Below, piece after piece: positions 31,315 through 39,307 of a stretch of DNA of 64,000 bases. The notes under the pieces were generated by a model, which made no database searches, had not been told where the DNA came from, and saw only the letters and a program-made list of their open reading frames with translations. This DNA is from an uncultured Fibrobacter sp. (GTDB taxonomy: Bacteria; Fibrobacterota; Fibrobacteria; Fibrobacterales; Fibrobacteraceae). Position 1 is the stretch's first letter. Each line of letters opens with the position of its first letter. The stretch lies in the NCBI RefSeq assembly GCF_900316465.1, contig NZ_ONDD01000013.1, forward strand, positions 1 to 64,000, written 5' to 3'. Position numbers and translations under genes: made by a program.

Positions 31315-32229
31315 ATGAGTGATACGAAGATTTACATGGGTATAGAAGCGGGGGACGCTTCTCTGAAAGTTGCCCTTCTGGACGCGACCGAACGTCGTGT
31401 TTTGAAGACGGCTGTTCTCGATACGGAAACCGCTCCCCTTGACGATGTCTATGCTTTTGAAACCGTCCTCCAGGGATGGATGGAGTTCAACCAGATTGAA
31501 TCCGTCGAAGCCGTTTCGGTGGCTATTCCTGCATTTAGGTCGATTATTCGTCAAATCTTTGTTCCGGCCGAAGCCGCAAAGAACATTGATGACTATGTAA
31601 AGTGGTATGTTTCGCTGATTACGAACGCAGAATCCAATGCGTATGTAATTGATTACAAAATCATGAGTGGTGACCCGGACCTCGGCTACACGATTATGCT
31701 GATTGCTGTGCGCGAACAGTGGGTCGATAATTTACGTAAAGGGTTCCGTAACAAGGCTTTAGCTCCTAAGGCCATGGATGTGGACGTGCTCTCGCTCATG
31801 AACCTGATGGACTATGCTGAAAATGTGTCCGAACTGACATGTATAGTCAAGGCTGACTATGCCGGTGTGACACTCCTTTGGCTCACCAAGGACAACCTGC
31901 ATGCGCTCCGTTGCGTGTCCACGCTTTCTTTGGTGAACAACACCAAGGAAGAAGCTTACCAGATCTTGGCTAGGGAAATTACCGAACAAATCGCCATTGC
32001 CCAACAGGAAAATGCATCGGTAGTTACGAAGACTGTTCGCCTATGTGGCGAAATGGCTAGCGACATGCTCTTTGTGGAAGGCCTTCGCGCAAAGCTTGGT
32101 GAATGCCAGTTGCATTTGATGGATTCTTTCTCTAACTTGAGGCTCCCGATCGAAGAAGCTGATTCTGCCGCCGTGCTTTCTTGCGCTGGCGCAATCGGTG
32201 CTGCCTTGAATGTGATGGAGGGTGTATGA
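31315..32229 (+). CDS. pilM: PilM-like actin-fold pilus assembly protein
   Basis: 304 residues. The start KIYMGIEAGDASLKVALLD resembles the phosphate-1 loop of PilM/FtsA proteins, with EAVSVAIPAF and RQIFVPAEAAKNIDDYVKW following as in PilM. A second half (VRLCGEMASDMLFVEGL, VLSCAGAIGAAL) fits the second actin subdomain. PilM sits on the cytoplasmic face and binds the N-terminus of PilN, linking the ATPase to the inner-membrane platform. The next gene overlaps by 4 nt (ATGA) and has PilN/O topology, which supports the call. Confidence 0.75.
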   Translation: MSDTKIYMGIEAGDASLKVALLDATERRVLKTAVLDTETAPLDDVYAFETVLQGWMEFNQIESVEAVSVAIPAFRSIIRQIFVPAEAAKNIDDYVKWYVSLITNAESNAYVIDYKIMSGDPDLGYTIMLIAVREQWVDNLRKGFRNKALAPKAMDVDVLSLMNLMDYAENVSELTCIVKADYAGVTLLWLTKDNLHALRCVSTLSLVNNTKEEAYQILAREITEQIAIAQQENASVVTKTVRLCGEMASDMLFVEGLRAKLGECQLHLMDSFSNLRLPIEEADSAAVLSCAGAIGAALNVMEGV

Positions 32230-33239
32230 TTCATTTGAACTTAATCGACGCTGCCGAACGTTTGGTCGAAGTCGAAACTGTGGCTCCGGTCAACGTTACT
32301 AGCGTTAAGGAACTGCAGAATAAGTCTCGAAAGAAGATTCTTACGGTTGTAGTTGCCGCTCTGCTTGTATTTGTTGCCTTCAGCTGCTTCTTGAGTGTTG
32401 CAGGCGTTCCCAAGCAGTTGCAGGGCTTGCTGCCGCTTCCGTACTTGGATTTGATTGGTGCCGAAGACCCGACTCGTTCGGCTCTTGCAATCGGTGTTGG
32501 ACAAAAGACCTCCGCCGGTGGTTCGCTTGAAGCTGAAGCCGCCGCTGCAGCTGCAATGATTCGTCAGCGCGAAAACGTGACGGTCAAGCAGGTTGTGGGC
32601 GAAATCAATCCCCAGGCCTTGTTCAACAACAAGCGCACCGACTACAACAGCTACTTGCCGCTTGAAAAGCTTTCGTTCCAGAAGGCATCTGTCGGTCAGT
32701 TCTTTGCGTTCTTGAATACCGCAACTCCTGACGATGTGGGCTTCTCTGATTGTATTTACCAGGCTCCGAACTACTTCTATGTTCGCGGCGTGGCTGGCAA
32801 TCCGAATTCCCAGAAGGCCTTCCTCGATCGTATTCGTGCAGTCAGCTCTGACTTCAGAACTCCGCCTCTGCCCGAAAACGCTCCGGCTACCGACATTACC
32901 GCATTCGGTATGTACAACGTGAGCAACGTGAACCTGACCTCTGTTTCTTCGTTCGTTCCGTCGTCCGAAGCAAGCAACGAAGTCAAGTCCATGAAGGCTT
33001 TGGCTGCAACCCAGAAGGTTCAGTTTGCCGGACTTGATAAGCCGGTGATCGAAGAATTCGGTGTGTACAAGCGCTATACACTCAAGGCTACCACGACTGC
33101 TGACTTTGCTGAGCTGAACGGCTTTATCACTGCGTTTGTGAACTCGCCGTCTCGTATCGGTATTCGCAATGTCGAAATGAAACTCGCCAAGAAGGATATG
33201 TTTACGACTGTCCTTTTTGAAATGTTTGTGATAAAGTAA
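32226..33239 (+). CDS. PilN/PilO-like inner-membrane protein
   Basis: 337 residues from ATG 32226, overlapping the pilM stop. A short cytoplasmic N-terminus (MIHLNLIDAAERL) resembles the PilN peptide that binds PilM (I-N-L-L-P in PilN). One transmembrane helix (about 38-60) is followed by a periplasmic part. The region FQKASVGQFFAFLNTATPDDV and a C-terminal ferredoxin-like section (RYTLKATTTADFAELNGFI, then VNSPSRIGIRNVEMKLA) match PilN/PilO domains. Much of the middle, including an Ala-rich stretch EAEAAAAAAMIRQRE, is not typical. Could be a PilN-PilO fusion; identity is by context. Confidence 0.65.
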   Translation: MIHLNLIDAAERLVEVETVAPVNVTSVKELQNKSRKKILTVVVAALLVFVAFSCFLSVAGVPKQLQGLLPLPYLDLIGAEDPTRSALAIGVGQKTSAGGSLEAEAAAAAAMIRQRENVTVKQVVGEINPQALFNNKRTDYNSYLPLEKLSFQKASVGQFFAFLNTATPDDVGFSDCIYQAPNYFYVRGVAGNPNSQKAFLDRIRAVSSDFRTPPLPENAPATDITAFGMYNVSNVNLTSVSSFVPSSEASNEVKSMKALAATQKVQFAGLDKPVIEEFGVYKRYTLKATTTADFAELNGFITAFVNSPSRIGIRNVEMKLAKKDMFTTVLFEMFVIK

Positions 33240-33245
33240 TACCAG

Positions 33246-33794
33246 ATGCCAATTCGCATTACGGGTGGACTGATGCGGGGAAGGAATGTTCCGTCCCCGG
33301 ATACCTCCAAGACAAGACCTACAGCTTCTCGTACAAGAGAAGCTCTCTTCAACATTCTGCAGGGTGTTGAAAATTTTCGTGTACTCGACTTGTTTGCGGG
33401 TACGGGCATTATGGGTATCGAAGCGATTAGCCGAGGTGCCGCAAGTGTCGTGGCTGTAGAAATGGCGCATGCCCAGGCGCGACTGGTGCTACAGGCGTAC
33501 AAGGCCTTGTCGCTGGAATCGAAACTTACTTTGTTAGAAAAGAACGCCTTGACGCTCGATAAAGAAGCTCTTTGCGCAAGCGAAGGCTTTGACTTGATTT
33601 ATGCAGACCCGCCGTTCAAGGACATGGATTACCCGGACCTGCGCCCGTATTGGGAGTGGCTGAATCCGGGGGGCGTTGCCGTATTCGAAGCGCCGAGTCG
33701 CAATCTGCCCGCATGGGTCAAGGAAGCCGACGAAGCGGGAATGGTGCAAGTCCGCCGCTACGGCGAATCCTCGCTGGTTATCTATAGAGCATAA
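33246..33794 (+). CDS. rsmD: 16S rRNA (guanine966-N2)-methyltransferase
   Basis: 182 residues. It methylates G966 of 16S rRNA. RsmD motifs: RITGGLMRGR at the start, RPTASRTREALFNIL, VLDLFAGTGIMGIEAISRGA (shown as LDLFAGTGIMGIEA) for SAM binding, and the catalytic YADPPFKD. rsmD and coaD are commonly paired across bacteria, and here coaD follows at 33811. The gene begins 6 nt after the PilN/O-like gene, so it is probably in that transcript too. Confidence 0.9.
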   Translation: MPIRITGGLMRGRNVPSPDTSKTRPTASRTREALFNILQGVENFRVLDLFAGTGIMGIEAISRGAASVVAVEMAHAQARLVLQAYKALSLESKLTLLEKNALTLDKEALCASEGFDLIYADPPFKDMDYPDLRPYWEWLNPGGVAVFEAPSRNLPAWVKEADEAGMVQVRRYGESSLVIYRA

Positions 33795-33798
33795 TTTC

Positions 33799-33806
33799 TA
33801 TATTTA
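33799..33806 (+). promoter_or_regulatory. -10 box of coaD
   Basis: TATATTTA ends 4 nt before the coaD ATG and follows the rsmD stop by 4 nt. It may give coaD its own leaderless transcript in addition to read-through from rsmD. Confidence 0.5.
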
Positions 33807-33810
33807 CGGC

Positions 33811-34311
33811 ATGAAAAAAGTTGCCGTTTTCGCTGGGTCGTTCGATCCGTTCACCCTTGGTCACCTCGATATCGTGAAGCGCGCCTCTGCGCTGTTCGAC
33901 GAATTGTGGGTGGTCATCTTCGAGAATGCTTCCAAGAAGTATATGCTTGATGAAGGGACCCGAATGCAGCTGATTCAGAAAGCCGTTAAAGGTTTGAAGA
34001 ATGTGAAGGTAGACTGTGCTGCCGGGCTTACGGTCGACTATATGAAAATGGTAAAGGCGAAGTACCTGGTGCGCGGAATCCGCGGCGCCGCCGATGTGGA
34101 CTACGAACAGTCCATCGCTTGGAACAACAAGGTTCTTTACCCTGAATGCGAAACGGTTTTCTTGTCCAGCTCTCCGGAACATTTGAGTGTCTCGAGTACG
34201 GTGGTTCGCGAACTCTTGAAAGTGGGAATTGGCAAAACAAAGCAGGGCTGCGCAAAGCTTGCGAAGTTTGTTCCCGCCGAAGTAATTCCTTTGTTAACCA
34301 CTAATCACTAA
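33811..34311 (+). CDS. coaD: Phosphopantetheine adenylyltransferase
   Basis: 166 residues from ATG 33811. It makes dephospho-CoA from phosphopantetheine and ATP. Motifs: VAVFAGSFDPFTLGHLDIV with the T/HxGH-type site (TLGH, 15-18), LVRGIRGAADVDYEQ, and LSSSPEHLSVSSTVVREL with the ISSTxxR-type motif. Length is typical. The last residues (TTNH) and the TAA stop are encoded inside a heptamer repeat tract, so the C-terminal tail may be repeat-derived. Confidence 0.93.
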   Translation: MKKVAVFAGSFDPFTLGHLDIVKRASALFDELWVVIFENASKKYMLDEGTRMQLIQKAVKGLKNVKVDCAAGLTVDYMKMVKAKYLVRGIRGAADVDYEQSIAWNNKVLYPECETVFLSSSPEHLSVSSTVVRELLKVGIGKTKQGCAKLAKFVPAEVIPLLTTNH

Positions 34312-34321
34312 CCACTGCTTG
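34294..34321 (+). repeat. Degenerate heptamer tract over the coaD stop
   Basis: Units TTAACCA, CTAATCA, CTAACCA, CTGCTTG. The coaD stop TAA (34309-34311) is in the third unit. Same length (28 nt, four units) as the tracts at 17457, 22508 and 23544. Confidence 0.6.
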
Positions 34322-34334
34322 CTTTCTACAATTT

Positions 34335-35225
34335 ATGAGACCGTTTAGATTTTTACCTAAAGTTTTGCGCGTGTTGCTGATTAGCAATGCCGTTGTTTTT
34401 GGACTTGCCTTTATTGGCGGAATGCTTGGCTTGCAGCTGAACTTGCCTGGTGTTGGTGCCGGTAGCATTCGCGAATACATTGCATACTTTGGCGCCTTTT
34501 GGCCGTTTGCGCCGGAACAGGCTTGGCGCTTTGTGTCTTACATGTTTGTGCACATTGACTTCTGGCATTTCTTGTTTAACATGCTGATGCTTTGGATGTT
34601 CGGTAGTGATGTGGCCGACATGATGGGCACCAAGCATTTTACCGGAATGTATTTCTTCTGCGGAATTTTTGCCGCGGTGTTTAGCTTGGCGATGTATTGG
34701 GTCGGCATGACGAATGCTCCGATTATCGGCGCGTCGGGAGCCCTCATGGGAATCTTTGTTGCCTATTACAAGTTCTTCCCGAATCGCATGCTTCTGATGT
34801 TCTTCTTTTTCCCCATGCGAATCAAGTATGCCATGTGGTTCATGGTCGCAGTCGATGTGTTTATGGCGCATTCGGGAGATGGCGTTGCGCACTTGGCCCA
34901 CTTGGGCGGTGTCGTAGGCGGATTCCTTTACATGCATTTCTACGAACGTGGTTTCGGTAACCTCGGTAAGGCATTCAAAAAAATGCGTGGCCCGAAGTTT
35001 ACGGTGCATCCGGGTGGCCGTTCCGAAAGTAATTCCCGCACGGAATCTGGCTCGGAACCGGACGACGCCATTGAAGGCGAAGTTTTTTATGTAGATGAAA
35101 ACAAGCGGATGGATGAAATCCTTGCCAAGGTCAACCGCGAGGGAATCAATTCGCTGAACGAAACAGAACGTCAATTTTTACTTAAGGCGAGCGAAAAGTT
35201 GCGCCGCCGCAGAGGAGGCTTCTAA
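34335..35225 (+). CDS. Rhomboid-family intramembrane serine protease
   Basis: 296 residues, six transmembrane segments within residues 10-205. Catalytic features: GASGALMG with Ser 134, HFLFNMLML after the first long loop, and AHLGG with His 189. Rhomboids cleave substrates within the membrane. The soluble C-terminus (about 215-296) is polar and ends in a charged helix (NETERQFLLKASEKLRRRRGG), a pattern common in bacterial rhomboids with cytosolic tails. The stop codon overlaps the next ATG (TAATG). Substrate unknown. Confidence 0.88.
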   Translation: MRPFRFLPKVLRVLLISNAVVFGLAFIGGMLGLQLNLPGVGAGSIREYIAYFGAFWPFAPEQAWRFVSYMFVHIDFWHFLFNMLMLWMFGSDVADMMGTKHFTGMYFFCGIFAAVFSLAMYWVGMTNAPIIGASGALMGIFVAYYKFFPNRMLLMFFFFPMRIKYAMWFMVAVDVFMAHSGDGVAHLAHLGGVVGGFLYMHFYERGFGNLGKAFKKMRGPKFTVHPGGRSESNSRTESGSEPDDAIEGEVFYVDENKRMDEILAKVNREGINSLNETERQFLLKASEKLRRRRGGF

Positions 35226-36187
35226 TGAAGAAAGTTTTAGGTATGGGCGCAGCCCTCGTTGATATTTTGGCCAATGTGGATGACGCTTGGATCGAAGCTC
35301 AGGGTGTGCAGAAGGGTGGCATGAACATGGTGGATTGGCCCCAGATGGAAAAGTTCCTGGGCGCCCTCAAGAATCCGCTGCGCGTGCCGGGTGGCTCTAC
35401 TTGCAATACAATGGTGGGTCTTTCTCGCCTGGGTGGCAAGGCCGCCTTTATCTCGAAGATCGGCAACGACGAACTCGGTAACATTTTCAAGAAGCACTTG
35501 CAAGACAATGGTGTGGAATCGAAGCTCGGCTTGAGCGATGCCGCTACCGGTTGCGTTTTCAGCGCCGTGACGCCCGATGCCCAGCGTTCCATGTGGACTT
35601 ATCTGGGCGCCTCCGATTTCTTGGGCAGCGACGACTTTGTGCCGGCTCTTTACGACGGCGTTGGCTTGCTGTATGCCGAAGGCTACCGTGCCTTTAACGC
35701 AGATTGTTTCAAGAAGTCCTTTACCTTGGCCCGCAGCCTGGGTGTAGAAACCGCTCTCGATTTTAGCAGCTTTGGCGTGGTGGAAGCCTGCCGCAAGCTC
35801 TTTGACGAACTCTTTGCCGAAGGGATGATCGATATCATCATTGCCAACGAAGACGAAGCTTATGCCTATGCGGGCGTCAAGGAAGAAGCCGCTCTCGATG
35901 TGCTTGCCAAGAAGGCCAAGGTTGCCGTAGTGAAAATCGGCAAGCGCGGCGCCCTGATTGCCAAGGACGGCAAGGTGGTGCATGTGCAGGCTGGCCCTGC
36001 CAAGGCTATCGATACTACGGGTGCCGGCGACTTGTGGGCATCGGGATTCCTGTATGGCTACATGAACGGCTGGGATATGGAAAAATCGGGCAATTTGGGC
36101 AGTGTCGTGAGTAACGAAGTGGTCCAGGTGATGGGTGCCCAGATTCCGGAAGACGGCTGGAAGCGAATTTTAGCTACGCTTTCGTAA
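35225..36187 (+). CDS. PfkB-family carbohydrate/adenosine kinase
   Basis: 320 residues; ATG overlaps the rhomboid stop. PfkB signatures: VPGGSTCNTMVGLSRLGGKAAFISKIG near the N-terminus (shown in part as PGGSTCNTMVGLSRLGG) and IDTTGAGDLWASGFLYG with the catalytic base Asp near residue 265. The first motif and the length fit adenosine kinase-like and ribokinase-like enzymes. It phosphorylates a sugar or nucleoside from ATP; which one cannot be decided from sequence alone. Confidence 0.85.
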   Translation: MKKVLGMGAALVDILANVDDAWIEAQGVQKGGMNMVDWPQMEKFLGALKNPLRVPGGSTCNTMVGLSRLGGKAAFISKIGNDELGNIFKKHLQDNGVESKLGLSDAATGCVFSAVTPDAQRSMWTYLGASDFLGSDDFVPALYDGVGLLYAEGYRAFNADCFKKSFTLARSLGVETALDFSSFGVVEACRKLFDELFAEGMIDIIIANEDEAYAYAGVKEEAALDVLAKKAKVAVVKIGKRGALIAKDGKVVHVQAGPAKAIDTTGAGDLWASGFLYGYMNGWDMEKSGNLGSVVSNEVVQVMGAQIPEDGWKRILATLS

Positions 36188-36220
36188 ATTTTTGTATATA
36201 TTTAAGGCTAGGAGAGTCGT

Positions 36221-37243
36221 ATGTTTAAGAAAGTCTGCCTAGCCGGCCTTGTGGCCACCGTGTTCTCTTTTGCGCAAGAAGAGACCTATATTCGCAATAT
36301 CTGCGATACGTTATCCGTTTCTGCTACTCCGAAGGTGGAACTCAAGCTTAAACGCGTTGAGGAAACCGTTTGGTATGGTTCCCGCGATTTAAAGAAGACT
36401 GATTCCGTTAAGGTGAATGTGCATGAGGATTATAGCACAATCACGCCTATCATGCAAAAGACCAGCCTTAGAATTCCCTATTCTATCGATGCAGGCTGCG
36501 TGTCTAGCAATTACAATCTTTTCAAGTATGGGGAATGGGACCAGAATGGCAAAAAATGGACTCTGAACGATGAAAATGACGATTACGGCTCATGGATTAT
36601 AGATGTCAATCTCTATAATATTCCCGGCTTTGATTCAACCAATTCGAATAATGTCCTGGTGGTAAAAAAGGGTGGCGTCAATTCCGAGGAGCTTTCTTTC
36701 TCGGCTGATGACTTGATGGTTTCAAGAACTTTTGAATTCGCTTTTGATTCATGGCAGGCCATTGTTTTGGGTAGGGTGAAAAAGAGCGATGGCGGAGCTT
36801 TGCTCTATTCTGGTTCGGCATTCAGGCTTGATTCCGCGGATGCGGTTGCTGCTGCTTTGGCTGCTTTTAATAAGAGAGAGGATGTTCCCGACTCGCTTTC
36901 TAAAATCCAGGTTCAGGTTTTACGTCCGGTGTTGACCGACCCGAACAAAAAAGCGGTGAACAGTTCTTCTTCTGTGGCGGAGTCGTCTTCGTCCGAGGCG
37001 AAGTCGTCTAGCAGTGTGGTGTCGAGTTCCTCTGTTGAATCCAGTTCCTCTGTGGAGCCGGAATCGTCGGAATCTTCTACAGCCATTGGCCGCCTACAGG
37101 CGACTCCACGCGCATTCGGCGCGGCCCGAGCGATCCGCAGGCTCGACGGTTCCGTGGTTAAGGCGGGCGAACAGCTTGTGCCCGGCGTTTACTACGTGAA
37201 GGGCGTTGACGGCCGCTGGAAAAAGCAAGTCGAATTGCCGTAA
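36221..37243 (+). CDS. Secreted protein with Ser-linker, unknown
   Basis: 340 residues; TATATTTA at 36197 and AGGAGAG precede the ATG. Signal peptide 1-18 (CLAGLVATVFSFA). The body (about 19-245) is beta-rich with no recognised domain. Residues about 246-285 are a poly-serine linker (SSSSVAESSSSEAKSSSS). The tail (ARAIRRLDGSVVKAG, then LVPGVYYVKGVDGRWKKQ) matches the sorting-like end of the pectate lyase and the GLUG protein, so it is likely exported by the same route. Function unknown. Confidence 0.65.
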   Translation: MFKKVCLAGLVATVFSFAQEETYIRNICDTLSVSATPKVELKLKRVEETVWYGSRDLKKTDSVKVNVHEDYSTITPIMQKTSLRIPYSIDAGCVSSNYNLFKYGEWDQNGKKWTLNDENDDYGSWIIDVNLYNIPGFDSTNSNNVLVVKKGGVNSEELSFSADDLMVSRTFEFAFDSWQAIVLGRVKKSDGGALLYSGSAFRLDSADAVAAALAAFNKREDVPDSLSKIQVQVLRPVLTDPNKKAVNSSSSVAESSSSEAKSSSSVVSSSSVESSSSVEPESSESSTAIGRLQATPRAFGAARAIRRLDGSVVKAGEQLVPGVYYVKGVDGRWKKQVELP

Positions 37244-37274
37244 TGCAGTTCTGTAACGAATTCTTGAATGCTTG

Positions 37275-37301
37275 TCCCCGATAGTCCTGTCGGGGATTTT
37301 T
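37275..37301 (+). terminator. Terminator before the small coiled-coil gene
   Basis: TCCCCGA (37275-37281), loop, TCGGGGA (37290-37296) and then TTTTT. The next promoter box begins 2 nt later. Confidence 0.85.
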
Positions 37302-37302
37302 G

Positions 37303-37310
37303 TATATTTG
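37303..37310 (+). promoter_or_regulatory. -10 box of the gene at 37315
   Basis: TATATTTG, an exact TAnnTTTG, ends 4 nt before the first ATG. The terminator T-run adjoins it, so the promoter must be independent of the previous gene. No Shine-Dalgarno sequence. Confidence 0.6.
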
Positions 37311-37314
37311 CGCT

Positions 37315-37734
37315 ATGATGCGTTTGATTAAAATCCTTGCGATTACCTTTTTGTTCTGTGGTTCAATGGCACTAGCCGAAGAACCTGCCGTAGCTTCTCA
37401 GACATCGACTGCAGAAACCGAATTGAAACAGGAACTTGCAGTGCGCGACAGCGTGATGCAGGTGCAGGGAGATGCCTGTACGCTTGAAAAAGATTCCTTG
37501 CGTTCTGTCATCGAATCGGAAAAAGCCAAAAGCGAAAATTGGGAAAAGAGCTACAATACCGTCAAGAAAGATAATGAAACTTGTGCCCAAATGCTTGTCA
37601 CCTCGATTGGCATAAATGAAAAGAAGCAAGAAAAGGAGCAGGAGAATCGTAGGTCCGCTGCCATGGCGGCTTCGTCTTCGTTCTTGGGCGGTGTCGGTAT
37701 CGGCCTGCTGATCATGTGGCTGATCATGAAATAA
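37315..37734 (+). CDS. Small exported coiled-coil membrane protein, unknown
   Basis: 139 residues from ATG 37315 (ATG 37318 also possible). Signal peptide or anchor at 1-21 (ILAITFLFCGSMALA). Residues about 35-110 are charged and predicted to be a coiled coil (LEKDSLRSVIESEKAKSENW). A second transmembrane helix is at the C-terminus (FLGGVGIGLLIMWLIMK). It might bridge the envelope. No homologue recognised. Confidence 0.55.
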   Translation: MMRLIKILAITFLFCGSMALAEEPAVASQTSTAETELKQELAVRDSVMQVQGDACTLEKDSLRSVIESEKAKSENWEKSYNTVKKDNETCAQMLVTSIGINEKKQEKEQENRRSAAMAASSSFLGGVGIGLLIMWLIMK

Positions 37735-37756
37735 TTGGATTTGTGTTGAGGAGTGA

Positions 37757-39307
37757 ATGAATAAGATTCTTTTGAGTGCAAGCCTGCTTTTGTGCGCAGG
37801 CTTTTGTTTTGCTAAAAATGCAGTGCCCGCCGGACCGTTCCAGTGGGGGCATACGCTTAAACCGCTTTCGACGACTAAAATGTCTACGGCAGAAATTTCG
37901 GCTTATATGCCTGCCAAGAAAAAACTGTTTGTCGTAGGTGATGCTAATGTCGTCGAAGTGGTGGACTTGAGCAATCCGAGCGAAGCCAAAAAGATTTCTG
38001 AAGTACAGATTCCGGGTAATGCCTCTAGCGTGACGGTTCATGGAGACTTGGTCGCGGTCAGTATGCTTGAAGTCGAAGAATGGCGCAATGGCCAGGTGCA
38101 GGTGATGCGTTACACGGACAATCTCGAAGTGCTTGGATTGTATACGGTCTGCAGCCAGCCGGACATGATCAAGTTTACGCCCGATGGCAAGAACTTGCTG
38201 GTGGCCTGCGAAGGCTCGCCGAGTACGGATTTTGCGGTAGACCCTGATGGCGGTATTGGATTCTTGACTGTTGCTAAGGCGGACGCCGAATCGTGGAAAA
38301 CTGCGGAATTTGCTGTGGCCGGATTTGATCATCTCGACACGAATAGACTTAAGAATGCTGGCGTGCGTGCTCCCGGAAATCAGGGCTTTTTGAAATCGCT
38401 GGAACCGGAATACATTACGGTTTCTGACGATTCCAAGCTGGCGTGGGTGAGCCTGCAAGAAAATAACGCCATGGCGATTATCGATGTGCCGGCCAAGAAA
38501 ATCAAGAAGGTTTTCCCGTTGGGTTTTGTAGACCATTCCAGAAATGGTTTTGCAATCGATGCCGTGAGCGACGGAAAGATTGATATCAAGAATTATTACC
38601 CGCTGCGTGGACTTCGCCAGCCTGATGGCATTGCCGCTTTTACGGCAGGCGACAGACACTTTGTGCTGACGGCAAACGAAGGTGCTCCTGTAAATGATTA
38701 CAAGGCATGGACCGATGTAACGAGCGTGCAGGAACTTGTGGCACAGGGCCGTTTGGATGAAACCGTGTTTACGGAAAAGATAACGACAGACTTGAAGGAT
38801 CTTTCGGTCAGCGCGCTGGAGCGTTGCGATGAGGGTAAGTACCGCACCCATAACGGCAAGTGTCCTTACGCCTATACGTTCGGTTCTCGCTCCGTGAGCA
38901 TTTTTGACGGCGAAACGGGAAAACTGCTCTGGGATTCCGGAGAAATGTTTGAACGTGTCTTGGCAAAGATTGCGCCGGAATATTTCAATTGGAATTCCAA
39001 GAAGGGCAAGGCCAAAATGGATAAGCGCAGCAGCGATAAGGGCTGCGAACCCGAAAATGTGACTGTGGGCGAGGTCGGTAGACGTCGCTACGCCTTTGCT
39101 GGCTTGGAACGGTCGAGCGGTATTGCCGTTTTTGATGTCACTGACCCGGAGGCCCCGAAACTGGTGGATTACTACTTGGATCCGCTGGACCGTGGCCCCG
39201 AAGGCGTGTTGTTCATTTCTGCTGACGATAGCCCAATGCCTGGCCAAGCTTTGCTCGTTGTTGGCTACGAATACAGCAAGACGCTGACGATTTATACGAT
39301 TAAATAA
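37757..39307 (+). CDS. Choice-of-anchor I family beta-propeller protein
   Basis: 516 residues; AGGAG lies upstream. Signal peptide 1-19 (LLLCAGFCFA). The protein has repeated blade-like segments (KLFVVGDANVVEVVDLSNPSEAKK, shown as FVVGDANVVEVVDLSNP), the conserved FTPDGKNLLVACEGSPS, EPEYITVSDDSKLAWVSLQENNA (in part), LRQPDGIAAF, HFVLTANEGAP, and EPENVTVGEV. These are the marks of the choice-of-anchor I family, periplasmic or surface proteins sometimes linked to alkaline phosphatase. A DNA/RNA-independent enzymatic role is unproven. Its end overlaps the convergent hrpB gene by 8 nt. Confidence 0.7.
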   Translation: MNKILLSASLLLCAGFCFAKNAVPAGPFQWGHTLKPLSTTKMSTAEISAYMPAKKKLFVVGDANVVEVVDLSNPSEAKKISEVQIPGNASSVTVHGDLVAVSMLEVEEWRNGQVQVMRYTDNLEVLGLYTVCSQPDMIKFTPDGKNLLVACEGSPSTDFAVDPDGGIGFLTVAKADAESWKTAEFAVAGFDHLDTNRLKNAGVRAPGNQGFLKSLEPEYITVSDDSKLAWVSLQENNAMAIIDVPAKKIKKVFPLGFVDHSRNGFAIDAVSDGKIDIKNYYPLRGLRQPDGIAAFTAGDRHFVLTANEGAPVNDYKAWTDVTSVQELVAQGRLDETVFTEKITTDLKDLSVSALERCDEGKYRTHNGKCPYAYTFGSRSVSIFDGETGKLLWDSGEMFERVLAKIAPEYFNWNSKKGKAKMDKRSSDKGCEPENVTVGEVGRRRYAFAGLERSSGIAVFDVTDPEAPKLVDYYLDPLDRGPEGVLFISADDSPMPGQALLVVGYEYSKTLTIYTIK

